A DNA stretch of 64,000 nucleotides, taken from positions 10,559,501 through 10,623,500 of the forward strand of contig CM034128.1 of the NCBI GenBank assembly GCA_019914995.1, read 5' to 3'. A model generated the notes under the pieces. The model had not been told where the DNA came from and searched no databases. It saw only the letters and a list, made by a program, of their open reading frames with translations. The position numbers were made by a program, and so were the translations under genes. How positions within the stretch are numbered: position 1 is the first letter of the stretch; each line of letters opens with the position of its first letter. Below are positions 25,090 through 37,334 of the stretch, one piece after another. The stretch is from Acanthochlamys bracteata (lineage: Eukaryota > Streptophyta > Magnoliopsida > Pandanales > Velloziaceae).

Positions 25090-25982
25090 TCAACTGGCAT
25101 AATCTCATGACTCTCAGAACTCATATTTATGCCTAAGATATGTATGTATTGATGTACATATTTAATTAATTGTCCTCTGACAAAAATAACCATCAGAGCT
25201 TTCTTAAAGCACTCTGTTTTTCTGTCCCAATTTCGGCGGGGCTATAGCACTTTGTGATTTATGTTATGATACTTCTAGTGGCATGCATGCTGCATCTTCA
25301 CCCATAACAGATTTTTCAAGAGAACCATGAGTTTTCTTTTGTGTGCATATATATATCTACTTCTTTGTTACTAGAAGTTATACATAATTGTCACAGTTGC
25401 TTATGTCAAATATTGCGCTGAAAGCTGCTTTTGGAAACTTGGGGCATGGATGAATGGTTTCCTATATTTGTGTGTGCATGTCCGTCGACATATACGTTCC
25501 TGTTTCTTCTATCTAGCAGAGTAAGTTCCTCACCTGATGAAAAGACGACGAGTTACGAATTTGTGCTGTTTAAACCTGTCCAGAAGAATTTGCAGCAGCG
25601 TAGATATCATAATTCAGTGATACTCTTGTCCTGTATAAATATTATTGATCATTTCTGGTGATTATTTTCTGATTTTCTATACAGATTTCAGTAAAATTTC
25701 TGCTTGTATCTCTACATTCATCAAGTAATGAATCCTTAACTTTGCGTTCCAGTTTCTAACTGTCTGGTAGAAAGTTTTCGACGATTTTTGGTTTGAACGT
25801 GCAGTGATCAAGTTGTTGAGGGAAGTAGTGTGTTGTGAATGGAAGCTTAGCATAGTAGTCTTTCTTCTTCAGTGATGATTGTTGCTGCTGCTGCAACTAA
25901 GCAGCTGTCGAAATCAAAGTTGGTAAAGAAAAAACTGACTGAATTTGTGTTTGAAACAAAACTAACGAGATTAAAACAAGAC

Positions 25983-26112
25983 AAACCCATAAATTTTGCA
26001 AACCCATTGTTCTTCAAGAAGAGATGGTATGAACTGAAGCAGGTGAGAAACCCCTAAATTTTGCAAACCCGTTGTTCTTCAAGAAGAGATGGTATGAGCT
26101 GAAGCAGGTGAG
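25983..26112 (+). repeat. 65-bp tandem duplication
   Basis: Unit 1 is 25983-26047 and unit 2 is 26048-26112. Each runs from AAACCC through GCAAACCC and TTCTTCAAGAAGAGATGGTA to GAAGCAGGTGAG. They differ at only a few sites. Both units end in CAG|GTGAG, a good splice-donor sequence. Confidence 0.92.
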
Positions 26113-26615
26113 AAAACCCATGAGCAAGTCAAGGGCTTCATCACAAGTTTCTTTTACCAATCGAGCTGCTTACTCCCAAATCATCTCATTCATGTTGCTG
26201 GCTTCGCCGAACAGTCCATCATCCTGCTGCTCCTTGCATCGGTTACCTTCTTCTAGATTGCATCTTTTCGTTGATTACGAGACTATTGTTCTGAGATTGC
26301 TAACTTTTGCTGACACTTGTTTTTGCAATCTGAAACTGAATTCATGTCTTCTTTGGGCATATTAAGCCCGACTAAGCTCCCAACAAGGAAGCGGCGCATT
26401 TGGGTGTCTCGGTTTTATACTTGTAAGGAATTTACTTTCTCATTTAAAATTTTTAATTCAGTCACTGTATATGTCTTAATATCACTCAAAAACTTTATTT
26501 TTATTTTTATTAAATTTTACTTTCACTAAAATTTTAATTCTAATTTTTATTTTGAATTTTATTTTTTACCGAATTTTGCTTTTTTATCAAATTTTTTGTA
26601 AAACACAATTTTACG

Positions 26616-26805
26616 AAATTTATTTTTATATAATTAAACACTGTTTTTTCTTCATAAAAGAAGTCGTTTATGGGATAAATAATGGATGAGAAAAGTATTA
26701 TTAAACTCATTTTTATAAAATTTATTTTTATATAATTAAAGCACCGTTGTTATTTATATAAAAAAATTATTTATAGAGTAAGTAATGGATGAGAATAAGT
26801 GATTT
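26616..26805 (+). repeat. Imperfect ~102-bp tandem repeat in AT-rich DNA
   Basis: AAATTTATTTTTATATAATT at about 26616 recurs at about 26718. Each is followed by a shared GTAATGGATGAGAA/ATAATGGATGAGAA segment (near 26680 and 26783). It is non-coding and may derive from a degenerate transposable element. Confidence 0.6.
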
Positions 26806-26985
26806 ATGAACATACTATTAGATATTTTTTTAATTTTCATAATTAAAAAATGATAAAATAAATGAAGCGTATTTCAAAATTTGGCCAAATTGTCTTAATT
26901 TTATAAAATTTTGCATGTATTTCGACCAATTCATATAACTATTAATAATTTCAAATTCGAAGATAAGAGAAAAATAGCGAAATAT

Positions 26986-28434
26986 ATGAACACCGCCCCG
27001 CGGGGGCGCGGCAAATCCCGCCGACGGCAAACCCAATCCACAACCGACGGCGTGATTGAATCCCTATTCCGCCGTGGATCTGCAGAGAAAGTTCTTTCCT
27101 TCTTCGCCCGTTCTGCTCATCCACTCGGCTGCCGCCCGACCGCTCGCACATTTTCACTCCTAGTTACCGCCGCAAAACTTTGCGGTTCAATCAATAACGG
27201 AGAAGCCCTACATTCACATGCACTCAAGCTAGGGTTTTTACCCAAACTAGTTGTGTCAAATTCTCTAGTTCATATGTATGCTTCGTGCGATGGACTCGAT
27301 CTTGCCCGCCAGTTATTTGACGAAATGCCTCGTAGAGATACCGTGTCCTATAATTCGATGATTGATGGTTACGTTCAGAGTGATGAGTTGGATAAAGCCG
27401 AGAGTTTGTTCTACATGATGCCGGAGAGAAATGTGGTCTCTTGGGCGACGCTCTTTAATGGGTACGTTAAAGGCAAGAAGTTTAACCAAGGGTTTTACCT
27501 CTTCCGACAGATGCAACAGGAGAGTTTCGAGCTGAGTGATAGTATAATTGTAAGCTTGTTGCTCTTCTACATGCACCTGAAGATGGGTTTGTATGGGAAA
27601 TCAGTTCATGGGCTCTTGCTTCGCAGGTGGTCTGGAATGCCTGTCCATGTATGTTCAGCTTTGATCGATTTCTACTGCAAATGTGGCTACTTGTATGAAG
27701 CAGTGAAACTTTTTGACCTATCTGAAGTAAAAGATTTGATTAGTTGGAACACATTGATTTCTGGTTTGGCAAGGCAAGGTAGAGGCAGTGATGCGATTGT
27801 AGTCTTTTCAAAAATGCTTAAACACGGGGTGATGCCGGATGATATTACATTCACCGGTGTTTTAGTTGCATGTGCTCACTCTGGTTTTGTCAAGAAAGGT
27901 CTTTATTATTTTGACATGATGACCTCAGAGTTTGGAATTGAACCGAGGTTTTCTCATTATTGGTGCTTAGTTGACCTTTTTGTTCGAGCTAGTCGTCCTT
28001 CAGATGCTCTGAAGGTAATTCAGGACATGCCACTGGATAGTGAGTCAGCCATATGGAGCGCAGTTGTCTGGCTTGCTAAAGTCCATGGTGACATTAAGGT
28101 GGGGGAGTATTTAGGAAGACGGTTGATTGACTTGGAGCCATATAATAGCAGAAGGTATGTGCCTTTGGTAAACCTATATGCTGCTGCATCAAAGTGGGAT
28201 AAGTTTAAGGAGCTGCAAGAAGAAATGAAGGCTAGAGGCTTGAACAAGCTTCCTGATTGCACTTTCATAGACTTGAATGTTCTTGCTCACAAATTCGATT
28301 TGGGTGACAAAAGACAACCTGAGATTGAGGAAATGTATGAAGCTCTTGAGGAGATTGCTAAACTACTGGAGCTGCAATCTCTTGGATGCTCTGTGAATGT
28401 TTCAACAGACGCCATGCAGGTTCCAAAGGAATGA
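26986..28434 (+). CDS. Pentatricopeptide repeat protein, PLS class with E-type tail
   Basis: An intronless ORF of 482 codons from the ATG at 26986; an open frame continues upstream but without an ATG. PPR proteins bind organellar RNA sequence-specifically and act in editing, splicing or stability. Repeats visible include NSLVHMYASCDGLDLARQLF, VSYNSMIDGYVQSDELDKAE, VVSWATLFNGYVKGKKF, SALIDFYCKCGYLYEAVKLF, LISWNTLISGLARQGRGSDA and FTGVLVACAHSGFVKKGLYY. The end (AIWSAVVWLAKVHGDIKVGE, LVNLYAAASKWDKFKELQEE) is the E/E+ region. There is no DYW deaminase domain. The Arg-rich N-terminus could serve in organelle targeting, but this is inference. The target RNA cannot be read from the sequence. Confidence 0.93.
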   Translation: MNTAPRGRGKSRRRQTQSTTDGVIESLFRRGSAEKVLSFFARSAHPLGCRPTARTFSLLVTAAKLCGSINNGEALHSHALKLGFLPKLVVSNSLVHMYASCDGLDLARQLFDEMPRRDTVSYNSMIDGYVQSDELDKAESLFYMMPERNVVSWATLFNGYVKGKKFNQGFYLFRQMQQESFELSDSIIVSLLLFYMHLKMGLYGKSVHGLLLRRWSGMPVHVCSALIDFYCKCGYLYEAVKLFDLSEVKDLISWNTLISGLARQGRGSDAIVVFSKMLKHGVMPDDITFTGVLVACAHSGFVKKGLYYFDMMTSEFGIEPRFSHYWCLVDLFVRASRPSDALKVIQDMPLDSESAIWSAVVWLAKVHGDIKVGEYLGRRLIDLEPYNSRRYVPLVNLYAAASKWDKFKELQEEMKARGLNKLPDCTFIDLNVLAHKFDLGDKRQPEIEEMYEALEEIAKLLELQSLGCSVNVSTDAMQVPKE

Positions 28435-29079
28435 AATTCATTTATGTGTGGATGAGTTTGTCGGCCATCCATAAGAAGAATTTCCAGAGCAATACGGATT
28501 GCTGATGATGAGCATAGAAGATTGGGTTGTCGACTCTTTGAGAAACATGAAAGTGTTACAACTAGATGACTCGGGTTGAGTGAGCCTTAAGACCTCCCTT
28601 GGCACAAAATCTGACTATTTATGGAGTTTAATGTAGGGCTACAGTTTGCTTCTCAAGCAGGCGATGAGGTGATCGATTATTTGGTGAAGTTGATAGACTT
28701 CTTCCACTTAAATTAAATAAAATTACTTGTTCACCTTCATTACTGGATTTGAAAATAGGCTCCTTGCTACTGGTGAAGTAGCTTGACTGTAGTGAGACTC
28801 ATGGGAGGAGCAGAGAGGCATTGAGAGGGGAACTATAGTGTATAGAAGTAATTCGTGACCTGACACAATGTGATGCCAGTTATGATTTTGATCAAGTCCT
28901 CATACAGTTTTTGGACTATATGAACTCAGTTATTCTTAGCTCTAAAATTTTCTCAATCTGATGATGACGTAATTGGCTTGAGTTTAAAAGGTCCATGCGA
29001 AAGCGCGAGTGGTGTACTAGTCAATTAAAGTATGATTGTCAGTTTTTTTTAGTCAAATGAATATTTTAAGGTAAAACTT
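28435..29079. other. 3' flank of the PPR gene
   Basis: Probable 3' UTR and non-coding DNA; no further gene recognised. Confidence 0.5.
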
Positions 29080-29740
29080 TATAGCAGCATGAGTACTTTT
29101 ATATAGATTTGTTTTTCTTTATTATTATCACAATGCACTGAGGCTTTTGAAGGTGGTAAAGATTGGCTGGTGTAATTTCTTGTCATAGGGTGATATTTTT
29201 GGTCTAAGTATGATTTCTTCCAGTTATCAACACCAGAAGTGGTAGCATTTAAGTAGAAGCTGTTAGAGCCACGGATAGCAACACAGGCATTTGGACATCC
29301 CAAGATACAAGTTTAACTACATAGGGGAACTTCATTTTTGCCTCTTGCATCAGCTCAGCTGTCCATCTTCCATCCTCCTCAAACAAAAATCTGTAAGACC
29401 CCTTCCTGATAGCCTACATATTTGCTTTCTACAGTGTAGGAATGCATGAGGACCACAAAGTAGATGCTGGTAACCAGGAGCACGAACATTCATGAAGATA
29501 GAACATGCTAACCAGTGTAGGAGAGTGACAAAGCGACTTTTGGGAGCATGGGAGGTGTGTACGCGGATCAAGTCTTGGTCCCTTGTTATTTACAAACTTC
29601 ATGCTCATTAATTCAATAACTAATCCAGGTTCTTCTGCACAGTACCTTGGTAATTCTGGATATGAAGCAATGAACCTTGTCTCCACCAGTGGGCGAAGAA
29701 GGTTTTGTATCAACTAGGAAGGCAACCTGTAAGCAACACA
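29080..29740 (-). pseudogene. Unidentified protein-coding remnant in shifting frames
   Basis: On the minus strand several stretches read like protein but not in one frame. They are AFLVDTKPSSPTGGDKVHCF...ISRITK (29710-29630), ELMSMKFVNNKGPRLDPRT (~29610-29560), IRKGSYRFLFEEDGRWTAEL (29415-29355), and CVAIRGSNSFYLNATTSG then VDNWKKSYLDQKYHP (29285-29185). I cannot name the family. Frames change without convincing splice sites, which suggests a decayed gene. A spliced gene with divergent borders is possible. Confidence 0.35.
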
Positions 29741-30144
29741 AATCCGAGGTACTATTTGATTACCTCCCCCAATCAATTTAGTAGAGATGGATATCCTACT
29801 GGTTTTCGTTCATGCTTTAAATATTTTGATCTATGAAAGATGGCTTTGTACATATTTAGCAACGTTTACATCTGACAATCACAAGTATCATGGAATTAAT
29901 ATACTAGAATCTTTTCCCTTAACAAATTTACATTGGTCCCAAAGAATTACATATAATTTACACAAAGAAAGATGTCTTAGATGAGACAACAAAATTATCA
30001 GACCACTTGTACATGCCTTCTAAACAGCTGTGCAGTGCCTTACTGCTTCTGCTGTTAGTTCTACACAAAAGGAGTTCCTATATTGAATAAGAAAAAAAGC
30101 TTAGTTCCTATTGTTACAACACACAACCTGATATAACAGATAAG

Positions 30145-32500
30145 TTATAAACACAACTGAACCCTTTTGGAATCGACATCTCCATTCAGCATCGTGGAAC
30201 TCTGCTCCCGATCAGCTAAACATCTCTTGTAAGGAAGAAAACTCCTTGTGGGCTGGTCAGCCCTTGCTTTGAGAACTCTAAAGGCCGAGTTTTCACTGGG
30301 TTGTAACCTACAAACTGGCTGTTCTTTGCCCACAGGTTGTGCTGCAAAAGATGTGCTAAAAGCACTTCCATTAATATTGATTGCTTTGGAGGAAGATTCA
30401 CCTATGCTACCATCCGAAGAAGATTCCTTTCGAAGGTATTCATTCAATGGTTCACTACCAGAATGGGCCAGTTCTTCCGTAGCTGGTTTTCCATGATGGT
30501 TAATGGTTGTGCACATTTCTCCTTGGTAACAATGACACAAGGAGGTAGAAGCTTCTTCAGAAGTAATTCTAGTTTTGTGGATAGGAACACAACGCATCAC
30601 ACATGTAACGCCCCTAGAGCATGAGGAAGTCTTTGATGAACTAGCAAAGTGATCTGCTTCTTTAACATAGTATCTACTCTCTGGTGAAGTTTGCGACCCC
30701 GTGGTGTTACTTTCATGAGAGATCACAGCAGAAGTCCTCTTTAGATCAGATACCATAACCATCGTTCCAAACAGCTTAAGACAAGTAGGCTGCTGTGATG
30801 AGCATTTGGAAAGATCATCTTCGGGGCACTTATCTGATACCTGCATAAAGTTTATCAATGTTTTTAGACAATAACCAGATCAAAATCTCCAAAGACCAAA
30901 TATATGAGCATGAAACAGTACCATCACAGAGCTGTTTTGTTTGGTGAGTCCAGCAGATAGTCCTGACAAAATACTGCTTGTTACAGGGGATCCTGTACGT
31001 GATTGAAGCCCAATGTCTAGATAAAATGGTGTTCCAGGTGGACTTGATCCAGAAGTGGAGGATGCTGGTGATCCGCAGCTCTTTGATTGTTTCTGCGTGG
31101 ACGATTTGATTGCATCAAAAGCAAATGGTGATAAAACTGAAGTAGGTGATGTGTTCTCTTGCTCTGAAGCTGGTTGAGATGGTGAAGAAGACAGCATGGG
31201 TTCCTCAAAAACTGACACTTGCTTCCCAGGCAGGATTGCCAACTTACGAGGATAAGGATGTGCTGGTTTTCTTTTTGGTCTAGGGGGAGGAATCTCAGTA
31301 GCCTTCAAGGTACCATCACTGCTGGTAGAAGATTCACGGGTCACCTATAAAATCATTATTACAAACTATGAGTTAGTTTGAGAGTTGTTCATCCTGAGAC
31401 CACATTCTACTATATGGCTGCCATCTCCATGAATGACTTACTTTATTGTCAAGTAAGATCACATATGAACATGATATCAGGTTGAAATAACTACTGCAGG
31501 GACTAGGAAAACAAGTACACCTTGGTGAAGAACTTCTGGGCATGACTTCGAATTTGAACAGATGTTTTTGTTCCAATATGCTCTGAAAATAAAATATATA
31601 TTACTTAAACTTCTAATGGATACTTTTGGTCAAGTACAGGGAACTTTTATAAAGGCTTACCTTCAATCCGGCGCCAGGCACGACCGTAGAGTTTCAAAGC
31701 TTCAAGAAATTTGTCATGCTCTTCGTCGGTCCACTTCTCTCGCTGTTTGGTTATTGTGTATGGTTTCCTTACCTGATTAACATATCATCAATGGTGTGAC
31801 TAATTCAAATAAGTTTTTACATGTCGTCTAGGAAAAGGCTATGGAGACAAACGAAGGACCTTAACAGCGTGCTCCTTCACTGCTGCGCCCGGATCCTTCA
31901 CTTGAAGATTGCTTGCACATGGAGTTCTACCATCACAACAGGTAGATGTTTTCTGCAATCTGCTTGATTCCTGATTCTTGTATGCAACCTATATTTAGAA
32001 AGAACAGGATTACATGACTCATATTGCTTATAATAACATACAAATAAAGCATCATGAAAGAAACTAAATGTTATACTCACTTCAAACAAGAAACTATTTA
32101 GAGGACAAGTCCTATACCATACTGAAAGTGATCACTGTGTAGGCAAAGTTAGAAAAAAGTTAACACATAACAAGTATTAAAGAGTAAATGAAGAGAAAGT
32201 TCCATTCTTTTCTCTGCAAATACAGAACGTATCCATATCGAGCATCAAAGAAAGAAAAGCTTTGATCTGATCCTCCCTTAAAAGATAATTAAAGATCAAA
32301 TTTTCGAGGAATCAAATACTGATCTACCTTTATTGCTTATAAATTACTCCCAAATGAATAAACCATGTTCAACATAAATACTTTATTACAAATCTCAAGA
32401 CAAAAAGAATTAAAACCATTTTGATGCACAGATCAAGAGTGAAGGAAAACCGAAAATAGAGGTAAACAGTTACCTGCTGATTCATGACTTCAGAAGCCAT
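30145..32500 (-). CDS. RVE1: REVEILLE-type single-MYB transcription factor (RVE1/RVE2/RVE7 group)
   Basis: Six exons: 32500-32474, 31988-31860, 31772-31661, 31582-31521, 31344-30922 and 30840-30145; 482 residues. The single MYB repeat spans ~62-110 ([20 protein letters not shown], then [20 protein letters not shown]) and carries the SHAQKFF motif at 102-108, typical of CCA1/LHY/RVE proteins. A Pro-rich box ([19 protein letters not shown]) follows, as in clade members that bind the evening element and link the clock to auxin and dormancy. It is nuclear by function. LHY and CCA1 are longer and have extra conserved blocks not seen here, so an RVE1/2/7 assignment fits better; the exact orthologue is uncertain. 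A CCACGTGG G-box lies about 470 bp upstream. Confidence 0.9.
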
Positions 32501-34992
32501 CAACTCCTTCAGAAGCAAAAAGCTACACCTATTCAACTTAATATTCTTCTTCTTCTTTTTCTTCTTTCTTTTGCTATAAGAAAATTATAATCTTTTTTCT
32601 TCTTCAAAACTCAAAACCTCTTCTTCTCTAAAAACAACTCAATAAGAAATCTATGAACCAAAACTGAATCTTCTTCTTCTCTCGCCAATTGAAAGATTAA
32701 ACCTTTTCATCAAAAAGGAAGAAGAAAACAAGAAGTATCTGCTCAATACTGTTTCAGATATTGCTGAGTTAAAATAAACAAAGCAACAGAGAGAGCAAAG
32801 AGATTGGAACGACAAGTTGGAGTTTTTTAGAGGAGGAGAGAAAGTGGGGGAGGTAAAAATGGAGAAAAAGGGAAAGAACGTCATCTAGGATAAGGGTAAT
32901 TTGGTCATAACATAAATCCAGAAACCGCTGGAAACTTGTGGCTGACGTTTCACCCTGGCCCTTGCCACGTGGTTAGTTTTGTCGTCTTCCGCTCCTCCGC
33001 TTTTTGATCCCCGCTTCTTGTAATTACGTAACTCTAACAGATAGATAATTACGTAATTATTATATTCACTCGTTTACTTAGTTTTTAATCAGAAATGAAA
33101 TTCAAATCATAATTTCTTCTCATGGTAAGTTTAATAAGTTTTATTTTATTTTTCTCAAATTTATTTTTAACAAATATTACACTATTTCATAAATAAAAAG
33201 TTAAAAAATATAGGTATAAACTTTACAAATATATTCTTTTTAAATTAATTCCAAAACAATTCGTGATTAACGCTTTGATAAAACCCAATGTTGAAATCAT
33301 CCAGTGAATCATAATTATATGTATTAATGGCATAATTAAATTCATTCATTAAGGTTCAGTAATTTAGGTTCGTTATTATGATATGCGATTAATAATTAAA
33401 ATAACAAAAATAATATCTGTCTCCACAATTATCTCTCTGCCTTCAAAAAACTAATAAATAAATAAATTTGATTACGGGAAAGGTTTAGTAGTAATTATGA
33501 TAAAATTTTCAAAAAAGATATTCTCTATTTATAGTCTATTCTTTATTTATATTATATATTTTCAAATTATAGATACTAAAAATATGAACTGAAAGTAATT
33601 TAAAAATGTTGCCAAACGCCCTTACGTTACGTCAGAGAGCCAAATCCTGGCCAAAAAGATCAATTAAATTATTGAAATATAGTGGGCCCGTTTGCTTTTT
33701 GCGGCACTTTTTGTCACGTCAATAACACGTTTCGCCTTACACGCGTCGACATCTGGTAAACTAACTGATTGTGGCCACAATTAACGTGAACTAATTGCAA
33801 CGCTCGCCACTTTTTCATTTTTAATTATTAAAAGAAAAGAAAAGCAACAGGGCACTGTGAAGTTCTGAGCCACTAGTGAAGGCGCCAGCCAGAAGAAAAT
33901 TTAATTTATTAAATTTTGAGATAAGAGTAAAAATAAGAGCCACAAGTTTTTAACGGGCTCAAGCTTTTGTTGTTCGTGAAAATGGAGCTTTTGTTGTTGT
34001 TAACGGCGTTTGGAGTTGATTATGGAAAAATATTTTTGATGAATGCAACTTCTTTAAAGTAAATTATTTTATTAATTTGAAATAGGTTTACATGTATATT
34101 TATAATGTATAAATTATTTATTTTAAACTTTCCAGAATAGTTTAAATAAAATTAAAAAAGGGAAATTTGATATTCGGTTGGAATATTTGATTGGCAAATA
34201 GTTCTGATTATTAATTAAAGTTTTAGTGGCTGAAAATGAAAGTCAAAGCTTCCGAAACGCCCGGAAGAACTATATTAGCAAGTAATAATAATGATAAACT
34301 TTTAGTTTGAGAATAGATTTGTAGAGCATTTTGAAAATTGTTGGTTCGGTTTGTCGTTGGTGGGTAAGTCACTGACTACTAAGGTTTGGCAAAGTAAGAA
34401 ATAGCACGAAAATCCTTGAAAGTAACAACGCATGCATTAAACTTAATTGTGCAGCAACAATTACTAGAGAGACAAAACAGTCGAGCAATTTACATTTGGC
34501 ACGATGAATTTCCGTCGTCTTCAGGTTATCAGAAATACTAGATAGTAGTAACTCTTTTATGATTTTATGAGAAGTGGAATCAAATAAATTAACGTAGTCT
34601 ACATTTATCTTATCCTCAATAATAACAGAGGGCGACTTAAAAGAGAGACGCATGTTTAGAGAGGTAATGCACAAAACTGAGCAAAAGATCCCATATTTGC
34701 TAAGCAACATTCGCAATATCAAGAGCTCGGATGTCTTTTGGCTTTCTTGACTTTGTTGCGCGTATAAAGCTGAGACGGCCAGATTAGGAAGCGCAGGGAA
34801 AGAAAGCACAACGTTTTTGGCAGCGAATGGAGCGTGATACGGTGTGGGTGCCCGTGGTTTACTACTGTCTATAAGAACTAGCGAAAAGAACGCTTGAATT
34901 AGATTGATTGTAATCTGTAAGCAGTGCACTTTTCAGTTAATAGTAGCACCATATATGCTACAAAACACAATCAACTTAAAAAAGGGGATGAG
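32501..34992. other. RVE 5' region and AT-rich intergenic DNA
   Basis: Immediately upstream of the RVE start is a purine-rich tract on the coding strand (GAAGAAGAAGAA around 32540-32700), probably leader. Beyond ~33020 the DNA is AT-rich with no gene. An open frame at 34369-34929 (-) lacks an ATG at its beginning and resembles nothing known. Confidence 0.5.
32965..32972. promoter_or_regulatory. Palindromic G-box CCACGTGG upstream of RVE
   Basis: A perfect CACGTG core (32966-32971) with symmetric C/G flanks, the preferred site of plant bZIP and bHLH (HY5, PIF) factors. A TGACGT core lies close by at 32943-32948. Position is about 466 bp upstream of the RVE start codon. Function is inferred from the motif only. 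Confidence 0.5.
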
Positions 34993-35117
34993 TCAATCAC
35001 ACAAGAACAGTTTGCCACATTCTAATTGGTATTTCCTCCTTCCATGCTGATATGGCAACCTAAATATCAAACTAGTAACAACTTTTAGAATATTAAAACA
35101 TATTCTATTAAGCTTAC

Positions 35118-37334
35118 CAATGTGAACAAGAGCGTAGCTCCAAAAGAACCGAAGGCTAAGCGAATTCACCAAAAGGTTGGTAACTGCTGAAACCATGTGG
35201 TAATGCCTGAGGATTGAAATATGTTAGCAGGTGTTTCACTGCTAAATAGAATGCAAAATACCTATGCCATATAATAAGTATCAACATATACGTCACAACC
35301 ATATAATCGAATACATAATCTGGAAAGCTCAATAAATTTCTAGCTGCTGCCACAAAGTAAATTACTTATGCTCACATTCATCTTGTGTAAATGCATGTAG
35401 CGCTTCCACTGCCAATGAGAATGACATAAACAAGAGAAAGATCTGTCTACATAAGCAATCCAAATAGTATGATATTAGCTACTATAAAAATTATTATTCT
35501 GGACATTTAGATATAATATGAAATTATGCTCAAAATAAATAGCAGAAATAGGAATAACTAACTGAAAGGATCAGATCATGTACAAGAATAGTTAGACAGA
35601 TTAAGAGCACTCACAGCATTGGTGAAAGTAGATAACACTTCTGACCTTTTATATCTGAAAATATCTTAAGACACAAAAGCTTAAAACTATAAAATCAAAA
35701 TGCCGTCACACAAAACATCACAGAAGGGAGCCTAAGGAATCAAAAGCATGTCTGAATTAATTAGTAATGAAATCAAATGAAAGAAGAGAAAACTAATTGG
35801 TGCATCATTTGCAAACAAAATGTCGTTTCAGCTGAAGATTCTAACAGGGTTATTGAAACTTGTCATGTTAGATACAAACCAAATCAATAGATTAGTATAA
35901 ATTTCAGTAGGGAATGTTTCAAATTATAAATTTCTCCACTGAGAACTTCAATTCTATTGAACTGCGGGCAAAATGAATTGGAAACTTCTTAGGCTATTAT
36001 AGTAGATCAAAAGAGGAAAAATGACAGATTTCAGTAATCAAGAACAGCCATCTTCAGAAGTATTCTGAACAAAAAGAAAAGTAGAACCAAGATGCAACTC
36101 TTCCCATTATTACAATGAGAGATAAGAAACTCACCCATAAGTGTATATATTATCACCTCTATCGAGAAGTACCAACTGCAAAGAAAGAAAATGTTAACAG
36201 CCCAAACACCAAATGAAATGCATCTGAAACCAAACCTGAAAAAAAAAGAGAGTATTCGCAACTGGACCTTAAAATGCGGAACATGTGATTGGAGGGGAAA
36301 ATTCCCTTAACATTACATAATGTGGTGTCTACTCAACATACATTGCAGTCTGCAATTCGAGGAATATATGTGCAAAATCTACATTTTTCCTATTTCCTAA
36401 CCATGTGGGATGCCCATGTTCTGTACTTGGCAGGTCTGCAAAGTTGGGCGTTCTATACAGAAATGCCACAGGGAAATATAACCTTTTACTTATCTAAGAA
36501 GTAAACAGACATAAAAGTTATCGTCATCACCATGACTTACAGTTGGAGGACCTGGGGTGTCTCAACTCTTAAGTCAAGCTAAAAAAGCTTTAGCTAACTT
36601 AGCTATTCTCTACAAAGTAGATTATGAACCTGATACACAGAAATAAGCATTTTTATAGTTGCTTAAGTTTTTCTGAGAACCTTGTTAGTTGTTAAGTTAA
36701 ACACATACTTTTATACACTCAATTCACGGATTTCATTGTTTTCTTCACCAAACTGAGACATTCGTGCAAACCCAGTCTCTTCAAAATTCATTTTGACTAT
36801 GGATAACAAAGAATGATAATATACTATAACGTCAAACTAAAATATTTACCCAAAATAATTGAATCACTAACCAACTCAGCCAGTAAAAAAGAACCCAATC
36901 AAGAGCTCGGCGCTAGAATAAGACACGTTAAGCGAGATCATCAACGCCAGCCGCTTCATAGGGCGAGTCCCAAACTTATCGCCTTCACTGCTCCGACCAC
37001 AAAACCTGCAATCGTAAACTTCTCCACTTGATAATCTCTCGATCGTTTCCTATAATACTAATTCGATTCCCCAAAATCTCCGGTGGAAGGATGCTTATGC
37101 AGAATCACTCCAGGAAAGGAACGGGGTGCGAACGCCAGGAGAAGGCTGGCGAGAGAAGGCCAGTCTCCGGTCTCCACTACCGAAGCTGCTACTGTAGTCG
37201 AGAGACCATAGCGAAGAATTGAAGGATGAAGTCTTCTTCGGTGGAGAGAAGCTTGGAGAACTTGAAGGGATCTCAATTAATGGAGATCTGGAGAAGCTTG
37301 TGCAGCTACGAATTTGAAGATCGCGATTGCACAT
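35118..37334 (-). pseudogene. MTPC2: MTPC2-like cation diffusion facilitator (zinc transporter) pseudogene
   Basis: Recognisable pieces, minus strand: an N-terminal exon from 37334 (SGDRRLAFSRQPS); a second exon from 37005 (MKRLALMISLNVSYSSAELL then IGFF); 36175-36135 (ending NIYTYG); 35654-35615 (YKRSEVLSTFTNA); 35442-35366 (FLLFMSFSLAVEALHAF, DECEHK); and 35206-35118 (YHMVSAVTNLLVNSLS). The last four still splice in phase. Where the family reads GLFTGRVGLVSDAFHLTF, this copy has in-frame stops and a shift just after FTG (~36877), losing a metal-binding helix. No exons for the C-terminal third are found downstream. MTPC2 homologues are Golgi zinc exporters. The gene looks truncated and dead. 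Confidence 0.75.

Larger units (their letters stand above)
25090..26985. other. Intergenic DNA with unassigned coding-like stretch and tandem repeats
   Basis: UFD1 3' flank to about 25800. At 25872-26057 an ORF rich in Lys (KQLSKSKLVKKKLTEFVFET, then ANPLFFKKRWYELKQ) looks coding-like but matches nothing I know. Its last third lies in a 65-bp tandem duplication. From about 26400 to 26930 the DNA is strongly AT-rich. Confidence 0.45.

Noticed and set aside
28435..28640. Extension of the PPR gene into a DYW domain
   Set aside because: The frame stops at 28434 and no DYW-type sequence follows in any frame, so the protein ends in the E region.
34369..34929. 186-codon minus-strand ORF
   Set aside because: It begins with GTG rather than ATG, shows no known domain, and does not continue the MTPC2 relic. 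It could not be supported as a gene.
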